Part shown: one piece after another, positions 31,716-37,493 of the stretch
Layout: each line of letters opens with the position of its first letter
Position numbering within the stretch: position 1 is the first letter of the stretch
Assembly (NCBI RefSeq): GCF_001613045.1
Contig: NZ_BDBP01000101.1
Coordinates: 1-37,493, forward strand
Origin: Nocardia lijiangensis NBRC 108240
Lineage (GTDB): Bacteria; Actinomycetota; Actinomycetes; Mycobacteriales; Mycobacteriaceae
Reading direction: 5' to 3'
Length of the DNA stretch: 37,493 nt
The notes under the pieces: generated by a model
The model's database searches: none
What the model saw: the letters and a program-made list of their open reading frames with translations, nothing else
Told to the model about the DNA's origin: nothing
Made by a program: the position numbers and the translations under genes

Positions 31716-32183
31716 ATGGCTGAACCAACCGTTGCCCCTGCGACCGGCACCACGGCATCGACCACCGTGGAACCGACCACCCTCTGGGTCGAGCGCACCG
31801 GCACCCGTGCCTACACCGGCCGTAGCTCGCGCGGCGCCGAAGTGCTGATCGGATCGCAGGGCGTGCCTGGTGTGTTCACCCCCGGCGAGTTGCTGAAGAT
31901 CGCGCTGGCCGCCTGCTCCGGGCTGAGCGCGGACTTCGCGCTCTCGCGCAAGCTGGGCGACAACTTCGACGCGACCATCCGTGTCGCGGGCGACGCCGAC
32001 CGGGAGAACGAGGTCTACCCGCAGCTCGACGAGGCGTTCGAGCTGGACCTGAGCGAACTGGACGAGGAGGCGCGCGAGCGGCTGCTGGTCACCGTGCAGC
32101 GCGCCATCGACAAGGTGTGCACCGTGGGCCGCACGCTGAAGGCGGGTACCAAGGTCACCCTCTCCTTCGATATCGACTCCTGA
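31716..32183 (+). CDS. OsmC family peroxiredoxin-like protein (Rv2923c-type)
   Basis: OsmC/Ohr proteins reduce organic hydroperoxides with two cysteines. The 155-residue protein shows GVFTPGELLKIALAACSGLSADF with the peroxidatic cysteine (C67) and KVCTVGRTLKAGTKVTLSFDI with the second (C135), the standard spacing. The N-terminal 20 residues are a Thr/Ala-rich extension. In mycobacteria an OsmC-like gene sits between fpg and acyP, and here acyP follows too, so this is probably the same orthologue. A 13-bp hairpin follows the gene. Confidence 0.9.
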   Translation: MAEPTVAPATGTTASTTVEPTTLWVERTGTRAYTGRSSRGAEVLIGSQGVPGVFTPGELLKIALAACSGLSADFALSRKLGDNFDATIRVAGDADRENEVYPQLDEAFELDLSELDEEARERLLVTVQRAIDKVCTVGRTLKAGTKVTLSFDIDS

Positions 32184-32215
32184 CCGCGACGTCGGAGGTA
32201 CGCACCGACTCCGAG

Positions 32216-32245
32216 CGCCCGGCCGCACCGATGTGCGGCCGGGCG
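32216..32245 (+). terminator. Hairpin terminator after osmC-like gene
   Basis: Arms of 13 bp (32216-32228 and 32233-32245; GCCCGGCCGCAC / GTGCGGCCGGGC plus a closing C-G) enclose a 4-nt loop, 33 nt after the stop, followed by TTCGCC. Very stable, no T-run. Confidence 0.65.
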
Positions 32246-32302
32246 TTCGCCGTACCCGGCCCCCTGCGGCGCGCGCGGGCGACGGTACGGCATCCTGAGC
32301 GA

Positions 32303-32611
32303 ATGACTGAAACTCCGCACGGCGCGGCCGCATCCACCGACCGGGCCCGGCTCGGCGCCTGGGTGCACGGCACGGTGCAGGGCGTCGGTTTCCGCTGGTG
32401 GACCAGGTCGCGCGCGCTCGAACTCGGCCTGGTCGGATCCGCGCGCAACGCCCGCGACGGCCGGGTACACGTGATCGCGGAGGGCACCCGCGCGGCGTGC
32501 GAGCGTTTGCTGGAACTGCTGCGATCGGGCGATACACCTGGCCGGGTGACATTGGTTGTGGAAAGCTGGGAGCCTCCGCGGGGTGATTTGACCGGATTCG
32601 AGGAGCGCTAG
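32303..32611 (+). CDS. acyP: Acylphosphatase
   Basis: Acylphosphatase hydrolyses acyl phosphates such as carbamoyl phosphate. The 102-residue protein has the signature HGTVQGVGFRWWTRSRALEL with the phosphate-binding arginine (R31) and SARNARDGRVHV with the catalytic asparagine (N49). The C-terminal strands DTPGRVTLVVESWEPP fit. The first 15 residues are an unstructured extension. The ATG at 32303 has no ribosome site; CATCCT lies 6 nt before it, so a leaderless start is conceivable. In M. tuberculosis acyP is followed by smc, but here the next gene is an unrelated membrane protein. Confidence 0.94.
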   Translation: MTETPHGAAASTDRARLGAWVHGTVQGVGFRWWTRSRALELGLVGSARNARDGRVHVIAEGTRAACERLLELLRSGDTPGRVTLVVESWEPPRGDLTGFEER

Positions 32612-32642
32612 TGGTGGATCCGAAGGGCATGGGGAGGGATCG

Positions 32643-33350
32643 GTGAGCACGCAGAACCCGGGCGACGGGAATGAACGGCGTCCCGACGAGCCCGCCGAGC
32701 CGCCGGAGTGGACCACCCCCGAGCTGAACGTGCCCGAGCCGCCTGACCTGCCGGGGCCGAGCGAGCCGGGCCCGCCCCCGCAGGGTCCGCGGCCGGGCAG
32801 CGTCCAGCGCCAGGAGCCCGGCGTCACCAAGCCCCGACCGCCGACCGTTGCCGAGGCGCGAGCCAGAGACAAGGCGCGCAAGCGCGCCGCCGAGGAGAAG
32901 CGCGCGGCGGAGGCGGCGGCCGAGGCCAAGAAGCGCACCCGCAAGCGCGTGCTGATCGGCGGCATCGCCGTGGTCGGTGTCGCGGGACTCGTCGGCGGCG
33001 GTTATCTGGCATATCGCGCGCTCACCGCGCCCGACGACGTCACCGCCTACTGCGTGAAGAACGAGAACGGCCAGGAGATCGTCGTCGAGGACAAGTACTG
33101 CACGCCGGGCACGGCGGGCTTCGTCGACGACAGCGGCGGCGGCAGTTCGCACAGCCACGGCGGCCCGATCATCATCTACGGCGGCGGCGCGCAGTACCGC
33201 TACTACTACGGCGGCAACAACACCGTCGGCAAGCCGCCCGTCGGCGGCTCCACGCTGAAACCCAAGGGGGCACAGATCACCACCAAGTCGGGCACCACCA
33301 TCCAGCGCGGTGGACTCGGCAGCAAGAGCACCGGCGGCGGTGGCTCCTGA
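32643..33350 (+). CDS. Single-pass membrane protein with YgiB-like C-terminal RGG(L)G motif
   Basis: A 235-residue protein in four parts: a proline/glutamate-rich N-terminal region (1-70); a basic coiled segment rich in A, E, K and R (70-100); one membrane helix (VLIGGIAVVGVAGLVGGGYLAYRAL); and an outer part with YCVKNENGQEIVVEDKYC (two cysteines), a Gly/His/Tyr-rich stretch, and near the end TTIQRGGLGS followed by a glycine tail. E. coli YgiB (DUF1190) also carries a C-terminal TRGGFG motif and is encoded beside the ATP-grasp YgiC, whose relative follows here. I infer a diverged YgiB-like partner; overall similarity is weak. GGGAGGG precedes the GTG start. The stop shares one base with the next ATG. 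Confidence 0.65.
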   Translation: MSTQNPGDGNERRPDEPAEPPEWTTPELNVPEPPDLPGPSEPGPPPQGPRPGSVQRQEPGVTKPRPPTVAEARARDKARKRAAEEKRAAEAAAEAKKRTRKRVLIGGIAVVGVAGLVGGGYLAYRALTAPDDVTAYCVKNENGQEIVVEDKYCTPGTAGFVDDSGGGSSHSHGGPIIIYGGGAQYRYYYGGNNTVGKPPVGGSTLKPKGAQITTKSGTTIQRGGLGSKSTGGGGS

Positions 33351-34516
33351 TGCGTCGCGTCCGCGGCACGCCGCGCCAGGACTGGCAGCAGATCATCGAG
33401 GGGCAGGGACTGGTCTACGGTGCGCCGGGCCGCGACGCGAGCGGCCTGCCGCGCCCGTACTGGGACGAATCGGTGCACTACGAGTTCGACATGGCGGAGA
33501 TCCTCGCGCTCGAGGCCGACGTCGAACTGCTGCACTCGATGTGCCTGAACGCCGTCGAGCACGTCGTGCTCACCGAACGGTTCCGGGATTTCGGTCTGCC
33601 GGAATGGAGTTGGGAGCCGATCGCCGAATCCTGGCGCCGCAGTGACCCGCACGTCTACGGCCGCTTCGATCTGCGCTACGACGCGCGCCGCCCGGCGAAA
33701 CTGCTGGAGTACAACGCCGATACGCCGACCTCGCTGCTGGAGGCGGCGATCGTGCAGTGGCACTGGCTGACCGCGCTCCACCCCGACGACGACCAGTGGA
33801 ACTCGTTGCACGAGAAGCTGGTCGAGCGCTGGGGTGAGCTGCGCGACCAGTTGCCCTCACCACAACTGCATTTCACCTGGTCCTCGGCCGACGCCACCGG
33901 CGAGGACAATGTCACGACGGCCTATATGCAGGAGACCGCGGCCGAGGCGGGCTTCGATACCATCGCGTTGCCCATCGAGGAGATCGGATTCGACACGGAG
34001 CTGGAGCGTTTCGTCGATCTGGCCGAGGCTCCGATCGAGTCCGTCTTCAAGCTCTACCCGTGGGAGTGGGTGCTCGACGACGATTTCGGCAAGCGCGTGG
34101 TGCAGAGCCTGCCGCAGACCATGTGGATCGAGCCGCTGTGGAAGACGTTGCTCAGCAACAAGGCGATCCTCGCGATCCTGTGGGAGATGTACCCCGGGCA
34201 CCCGAATCTGCTGCCCGCCTACCTCGATCAGCCCAACGAGCTCACCGAGTACATCCGCAAACCCAAGCTGGGCCGCGAGGGCGCCAACATGACCATCGTC
34301 GGCGCGGGATTGGAGACCGCCACCGGCGGCGTCTACGGCGCCGAGGGCTTCGTGTACCAATTGCTCGACCCGCTCCCGGAATTCGACGAGATGCGGCCGG
34401 TGCTCGGCGCCTGGATCGTCGGCGATACCGCCGCGGGCCTCGGCATCCGGGAGACCGCGGGGCTGATCACCGACGACGGCGCGGCGTTCGTTCCGCACCG
34501 CATACCGACCGAATAG
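33350..34516 (+). CDS. Glutathionylspermidine synthase-like ATP-grasp ligase (YgiC/YjfC family)
   Basis: The 388-residue protein matches the synthetase half of glutathionylspermidine synthase as found in YgiC and YjfC, without the amidase half. It has GRFDLRYDARRPAKLLEYNADTPTSLLEA near the middle of the N-terminal part, IESVFKLYPWEWVLDDDFG, WIEPLWKTLLSNKAILAILW, EMYPGHPNLLPAY and RKPKLGREGANMTIV, the ATP-grasp lysine and glutamate segments, all typical. Such enzymes form amide bonds between a carboxylate and an amine using ATP; true substrates of the YgiC branch are unknown. Overlap with the preceding gene (TGATG) implies linked synthesis of the two products. Confidence 0.9.
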   Translation: MRRVRGTPRQDWQQIIEGQGLVYGAPGRDASGLPRPYWDESVHYEFDMAEILALEADVELLHSMCLNAVEHVVLTERFRDFGLPEWSWEPIAESWRRSDPHVYGRFDLRYDARRPAKLLEYNADTPTSLLEAAIVQWHWLTALHPDDDQWNSLHEKLVERWGELRDQLPSPQLHFTWSSADATGEDNVTTAYMQETAAEAGFDTIALPIEEIGFDTELERFVDLAEAPIESVFKLYPWEWVLDDDFGKRVVQSLPQTMWIEPLWKTLLSNKAILAILWEMYPGHPNLLPAYLDQPNELTEYIRKPKLGREGANMTIVGAGLETATGGVYGAEGFVYQLLDPLPEFDEMRPVLGAWIVGDTAAGLGIRETAGLITDDGAAFVPHRIPTE

Positions 34517-34555
34517 ACCACTCCACCCGCACCGAACATTTCCGGAAGGACCACG

Positions 34556-35005
34556 ATGACCGCAGTCGCCCTCGAATCGGGGTACTGGAGCGCGCTCGGC
34601 GAAGGCGTAGGGGCGATCATCCTCTACGCCCTTGTCGGCCTCGTGCTCATGCTCGTCGGCTTCTACGCCATCGACCTGACCACCCCGGGCGCCCTACGCA
34701 AGTTGGTGGCCGAGGGCAAGCCCAACGCGATCATCGTCACGGCGGCGGGCATGCTCAGCATGGCGTTCATCGTCGTGCTCGCGATCTTCGCGGCGGGCGG
34801 CAAGCTCGCCGAGGGGCTGATCGCCGCGCTGGTGTTCGGTTTGGTCGGCATCATCGCCCAGGTGATCTCGGTGCGGGTCGTCGAGCGCGTGCTCGGCATC
34901 GACATCGGAGCCGCACTGCACGCGGAAAAATTCACCATCGAGGTACTCGTGGTCGCGGCGGCCCACTTCGCGCTCGGCCTTGTGGTGGCCGTCGCCATCC
35001 TCTGA
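34556..35005 (+). CDS. DUF350 family membrane protein (YjfL-like)
   Basis: The 149-residue protein has two repeats of the DUF350 unit, each of two membrane helices: ILYALVGLVLMLVGFYAIDLTTPGAL with IIVTAAGMLSMAFIVVLAIF, and LIAALVFGLVGIIAQVISVRVV with IEVLVVAAAHFALGLVVAVAIL. The polar PGALRKLVAEGKPNA loop after helix 1 is typical. AAGGA lies before the ATG. DUF350 genes regularly accompany YgiC/YjfC ligases, as here (39 nt downstream), which suggests a membrane partner. Its activity is unknown. Confidence 0.9.
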   Translation: MTAVALESGYWSALGEGVGAIILYALVGLVLMLVGFYAIDLTTPGALRKLVAEGKPNAIIVTAAGMLSMAFIVVLAIFAAGGKLAEGLIAALVFGLVGIIAQVISVRVVERVLGIDIGAALHAEKFTIEVLVVAAAHFALGLVVAVAIL

Positions 35006-35008
35006 CGG

Positions 35009-35029
35009 GACCGAAGGTGACCGTCGGTC
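35009..35029. terminator. Weak hairpin between convergent DUF350 and MBL genes
   Basis: GACCGA and TCGGTC form a 6-bp stem with a 9-nt loop in the 28-nt gap between two convergent genes. Short stem, no T-run; it could serve both strands weakly. Confidence 0.3.
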
Positions 35030-35033
35030 GGGT

Positions 35034-35660
35034 CTAGTGGCCGCGGGCGATCCAGTCCGCCAGCGAAGGCTTCTCGGCGCCGATGGTGGTGCCCTCGCCG
35101 TGCCCGGTGTGCACCGTCGTCTCCTCGGGCAGCGTGAGCAGCCGGTCACGGATGGAATCGATGATGGTGTCGAAGTCGGAATAGGAGCGGCCGGTCGCGC
35201 CGGGACCTCCGGCGAAGAGCGTGTCGCCGGTGCACAGCGCGTGCAGCTCCGGCAGGTAGAGACAGACCGAGCCGGGCGAGTGGCCCGGCGTGTGCAGGAT
35301 CTCGATCTCGGTGCCCGCCACCGAGATCCGCGCGGTGCCCGCGAGCGAACGGTAGCCGGCGTCGGGGTGGGTCATCCGCCACAGCGGCTCGTCCGCGGGA
35401 TGCAGCAGGACGGGTGCGTCGAAGCGATCGCCGAGCTCCGGCGCGACGGTGACGTGGTCGTTGTGGCCGTGCGTGCACAGCACCGCGACGACGTGCCGCC
35501 CGCCGACCGCGGCCGCGATGGCATCGGCGTCGTGCGCCGCGTCCACCACCAGCACCTCGCTGTCGTCGCCGATGAGCCAGACATTGTTGTCGACCGCCCA
35601 GGTGCCGCCGTCCAGGGAGAAGGTCCCGGAGGTGACCACGTGGTCGATGCGCGCGCTCAC
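35034..35660 (-). CDS. Metallo-beta-lactamase-fold hydrolase, MscR partner (Rv2260-type)
   Basis: The 208-residue MBL-fold protein has the metal motif THGHNDHVTVAPEL (HxHxDH), HTPGHSPGSVCLYL, CTGDTLFAGGPGATGRSY and HTGHGEGTTIGAEK, the layout of glyoxalase-II-like thioester hydrolases. It overlaps mscR by four bases (GTGA), exactly the pairing known from M. tuberculosis Rv2259-Rv2260. A likely role is hydrolysis of the S-formyl-mycothiol produced by MscR, completing formaldehyde oxidation to formate. That activity is inferred from the pairing. Confidence 0.9.
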   Translation of the reverse strand: MSARIDHVVTSGTFSLDGGTWAVDNNVWLIGDDSEVLVVDAAHDADAIAAAVGGRHVVAVLCTHGHNDHVTVAPELGDRFDAPVLLHPADEPLWRMTHPDAGYRSLAGTARISVAGTEIEILHTPGHSPGSVCLYLPELHALCTGDTLFAGGPGATGRSYSDFDTIIDSIRDRLLTLPEETTVHTGHGEGTTIGAEKPSLADWIARGH

Positions 35661-36742
35661 CAGACCACCACCGAGCGCAGCACCTCGCCCGTGTGCATGG
35701 CGGTGAAGGCCCGCTCCACCTCGTCGAGCGCGATCCGCTCGGTGACGAACCGGTCCAGCGGCAGCCTGCCCTGCCGGTACAGGTCGACGAGCACGGGGAA
35801 GTCGCGCTCCGGCAGGCAATCGCCGTACCAGGAGGACTTGAGCGCGCCGCCGCGGGAGAACAGGTCGATCAGCGGCATCTCGATCGTCATGTCGGGTGTG
35901 GGGACGCCGACCAGCACCACGGTGCCCGCCAGGTCGCGGCCGTAGAAGGCCTGCTTCCAGGTCTCCGGGCGGCCGACCGCGTCGATCACCACGTCGGCGC
36001 CGAAGCCGTCGGTGAGTTCCTGAATGCGGGCTACCACGTCCTCGGCGCTCGCGTCGACGGTGTGGGTGGCGCCGAAGTCGGTGGCCCAGGCCAGTTTTCG
36101 CGGGTCGCGGTCGATCGCGATGATGGTGCGGGCGCCTGCCAGCCGGGCACCCGCGATGGCGGCGTCGCCCACCCCGCCGCAGCCGATCACCGCGACGGTG
36201 TCGCCGCGCGAGACGTTGCCGGTGTTCACGGCGGCGCCGATGCCCGCCATCACGCCGCAGCCGAGCAGCCCCGCGACGGCCGGGTCCGCCTCGGGATCGA
36301 TCTTGGTGCACTGTCCTTCGTGCACCAGCGTCTTGTCGGCGAAGGCGCCGATGCCCAGCGCCGGGCTGAGCTCGGTGCCGTCGGTGAGGGTCATCTTCTT
36401 GCTCGCGTTGTTGCTCGCGAAGCAGTACCAGGGGCGTCCGCGTCGGCAGGCGCGGCATTCGCCGCAGACGGCCCGCCAGTTCAGCACGACGAAATCGCCC
36501 GTGGCCACGTGCGTGACGGCGGCGCCGACGGTTTCCACCACGCCCGCCGCCTCGTGGCCGAGCAGGAACGGGAACTCGTCGTTGATGCCGCCCTCGCGAT
36601 AGTGCAGGTCGGTGTGGCAGACACCACAGGACTGCACTCGCACGACCACATCGTGCGGACCGGGATCGGGGATGACCACGTCGACCACTTCGACCGGGGC
36701 GCCGATGGCTCGGGCGATGACGCCGCGCACGGTTTCGGACAC
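35657..36742 (-). CDS. mscR: S-(hydroxymethyl)mycothiol dehydrogenase (MscR-type, class III-like ADH)
   Basis: This zinc- and NAD-dependent dehydrogenase oxidises the formaldehyde-mycothiol adduct and can act as S-nitrosomycothiol reductase. The 361 residues equal the length of M. tuberculosis MscR. Visible are the catalytic zinc ligands SCGVCHTDLH and GHEAAG, the structural zinc site CGECRACRRGRPWYC, GCGVMAGIGAAVNTGNV, and the NAD fold VAVIGCGGVGDAAIAGARLAG with IAIDRD. A strong AGGAGGG precedes the GTG start. The MBL-fold gene is coupled downstream. The shared upstream region (36743-36950) carries palindromes that may control it. Confidence 0.94.
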   Translation of the reverse strand: MSETVRGVIARAIGAPVEVVDVVIPDPGPHDVVVRVQSCGVCHTDLHYREGGINDEFPFLLGHEAAGVVETVGAAVTHVATGDFVVLNWRAVCGECRACRRGRPWYCFASNNASKKMTLTDGTELSPALGIGAFADKTLVHEGQCTKIDPEADPAVAGLLGCGVMAGIGAAVNTGNVSRGDTVAVIGCGGVGDAAIAGARLAGARTIIAIDRDPRKLAWATDFGATHTVDASAEDVVARIQELTDGFGADVVIDAVGRPETWKQAFYGRDLAGTVVLVGVPTPDMTIEMPLIDLFSRGGALKSSWYGDCLPERDFPVLVDLYRQGRLPLDRFVTERIALDEVERAFTAMHTGEVLRSVVVW

Positions 36743-36873
36743 GAATCCCTCCTCTGTTCGCATGCCGCCGTTGGCACCCGGTCCATCTTGCCGCCGGTGC
36801 GCCGTCGACGGGCGCTGTCGGACGAAGTTCGGCCGAAGCCCGCGCGTGCCCGGAGTGATGTTCGACGCCGGGG

Positions 36874-36933
36874 TTGACATTCCACATTGGAAGGCGCACG
36901 CTGGGTTCAATATTCCACTGTGGAGGGTGGAAT
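36874..36933 (+). promoter_or_regulatory. Promoter with two TTCCAC-type operator palindromes
   Basis: A consensus -35 TTGACA (36874-36879) with CACGCT 17 nt later (36897-36902) forms a plausible promoter for the DUF1707 gene. TTCCA-CAT-TGGAA (36880-36892) fills the spacer, and ATTCCAC (36912-36918) with GTGGAAT (36927-36933) forms a second palindrome just past the expected start point. ATTCCAC recurs at 33-bp spacing. A dimeric repressor is likely; the divergent mscR could share it. Confidence 0.65.
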
Positions 36934-36950
36934 CGTCGATAGGAACTGGC

Positions 36951-37370
36951 ATGGACATCTCGCCCGGTACCCGCGCCTCCGATGCCGAACGCGACCAGGT
37001 CGTGCGGCTGCTCGGCAGGCACATGGCCGACGGTCGCCTCGACCTGGCCGAATACGACCAGCGGGTCGCGCGCGTCTACGGCACCGCCACCCGCGACGAT
37101 CTGCAACTGGTGCTCAGCGACCTGCCGAAACTGACGAAAGAGTCCGTCGCGCAGCCGAAGCCGCGGATCCCGCTGTGGCAGCGCATCGAGGGCGGCAGCT
37201 GGCTCGGCGTCAGCATCCTGGTGTTGGTCATCTGGGCCGCCATCTCGATCGGCGTCGGTGAATTCACCTACCCCTGGCCGGTCTGGGTCATCGGTCCGTG
37301 GGGCGCGGTGCTGGCGTTTCGCATGCTCACCGGCTGGGAATCGGGCCGCGCCTGCAAGCGCGCGGGGTAG
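36951..37370 (+). CDS. DUF1707 domain membrane protein
   Basis: The 139-residue protein has an N-terminal DUF1707 domain (residues about 8-60: RASDAERDQVVRLLGRHMAD, GRLDLAEYDQRVARVYGTAT, DDLQLVLSDLP), a SHOCT-like helical module common in Mycobacteriales, and two C-terminal membrane helices (GVSILVLVIWAAISIGVG and WPVWVIGPWGAVLAFRML). Function is unknown; such proteins often sit at the membrane in stress or envelope regulons. AGGA precedes the ATG by 7 nt. Two palindromes in and after its promoter indicate tight repression. Confidence 0.87.
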   Translation: MDISPGTRASDAERDQVVRLLGRHMADGRLDLAEYDQRVARVYGTATRDDLQLVLSDLPKLTKESVAQPKPRIPLWQRIEGGSWLGVSILVLVIWAAISIGVGEFTYPWPVWVIGPWGAVLAFRMLTGWESGRACKRAG

Positions 37371-37493
37371 TCACAGGTAGCGGTGCGCGCGCCGCCGCTC
37401 GGGCGCCGGCGGCGGATAGCTGCGCTCGGGCGGCTCGGCGGCATACCCGTCCTCGGATGCCGCCTCGTACGCGGCCGTCGCGGTGGGTCTGGG
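37371..37493 (-). CDS. C-terminal end of an unidentified protein, proline-rich (runs off window)
   Basis: An open frame of 40 codons enters from the window end and stops with TGA at 37373-37371, directly beside the DUF1707 stop. The visible tail is rich in Pro, Glu, Ala and Arg (EPPERSYPPPAPERRRAHRYL), an unstructured C terminus such as found on many actinobacterial envelope or signalling proteins. Too little is visible to assign it. Coding status rests on the open frame, on codon third-position GC, and on the convergent layout. Confidence 0.5.
   Translation of the reverse strand, partial: PRPTATAAYEAASEDGYAAEPPERSYPPPAPERRRAHRYL

Noticed and set aside
1..37493. CRISPR arrays, IS elements, att sites, tRNA genes
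   Set aside because: Looked for regularly spaced repeats, transposase or integrase motifs, long terminal inverted repeats and cloverleaf-like sequences in the intergenic gaps; none seen.

Overview
The window is high-GC actinobacterial chromosome, most likely from Nocardia or a close relative in the Mycobacteriales. The reasons are pervasive GTG starts, a SepIVA division protein, a mycothiol-linked formaldehyde dehydrogenase (MscR) followed by its metallo-hydrolase, a cobalamin riboswitch on metE, and gene blocks in the order known from Mycobacterium tuberculosis (pca-rsmD-coaD; Rv2927c-Rv2926c-rpmF-rnc-mutM; osmC-acyP). I see no transposase, integrase, phage gene, tRNA, rRNA or CRISPR array.

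Layout. 1-1575: the 5' part of metE on the minus strand with its B12 riboswitch. 1797-6261: pyc-rsmD-coaD on the plus strand. 6333-6962: a GtrA-family membrane protein on the minus strand, with a large palindromic operator over its predicted promoter. 7224-10606: the housekeeping block sepIVA, DUF177/YceD, rpmF, rnc, mutM. 10674-13952: a RibD/DHFR-like reductase, a PHP phosphoesterase and a membrane-anchored PstS-like binding protein. 13977-17548 (minus): GT4 glycosyltransferase, glycogen-debranching-type glucosidase and a 61-aa protein. 17841-21528 (minus): AlkZ-like DNA glycosylase, CMD/AhpD-like protein, and an AprBA-like ferredoxin/flavoprotein pair preceded by a Cys-Cys micro-ORF. 21783-22304: an orphan plus-strand gene. 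22392-30825 and on to 31598: a complete potassium system, with kdpC, kdpB, kdpA, kdpF and an extra 27-aa membrane peptide on the minus strand, and a 52-aa peptide, kdpD and kdpE on the plus strand. 31716-32611: osmC and acyP. 32643-35005: a YgiB-like / YgiC-like ATP-grasp / DUF350 trio. 35034-36742 (minus): mscR and its metallo-beta-lactamase-fold partner. 36951-37370: a DUF1707 membrane protein behind a double operator. 37371-37493: the proline-rich C-terminal end of a gene that runs off the window.

How parts fit together. Several units are translationally coupled through 1-4 bp overlaps: pyc/rsmD, GT4/debranching enzyme, flavoprotein/ferredoxin, 27-aa peptide/kdpF, kdpD/kdpE, YgiB-like/YgiC-like, mscR/MBL. 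KdpFABC pumps potassium and KdpDE senses and regulates; here KdpD has an unusual repetitive C-terminal tail of about 165 residues built partly from a 153-bp tandem duplication. The YgiB-like/YgiC-like/DUF350 trio is the best candidate for an incompletely described system: an ATP-grasp peptide-ligase-like enzyme coupled to a single-pass membrane protein ending in an RGG(L/F)G motif and to a small multi-pass membrane protein. Relative to M. tuberculosis, about 21 kb of accessory genes separates mutM from osmC-acyP, while coaD and sepIVA, which flank the large PDIM/phenolic glycolipid region there, lie only about 1 kb apart here.
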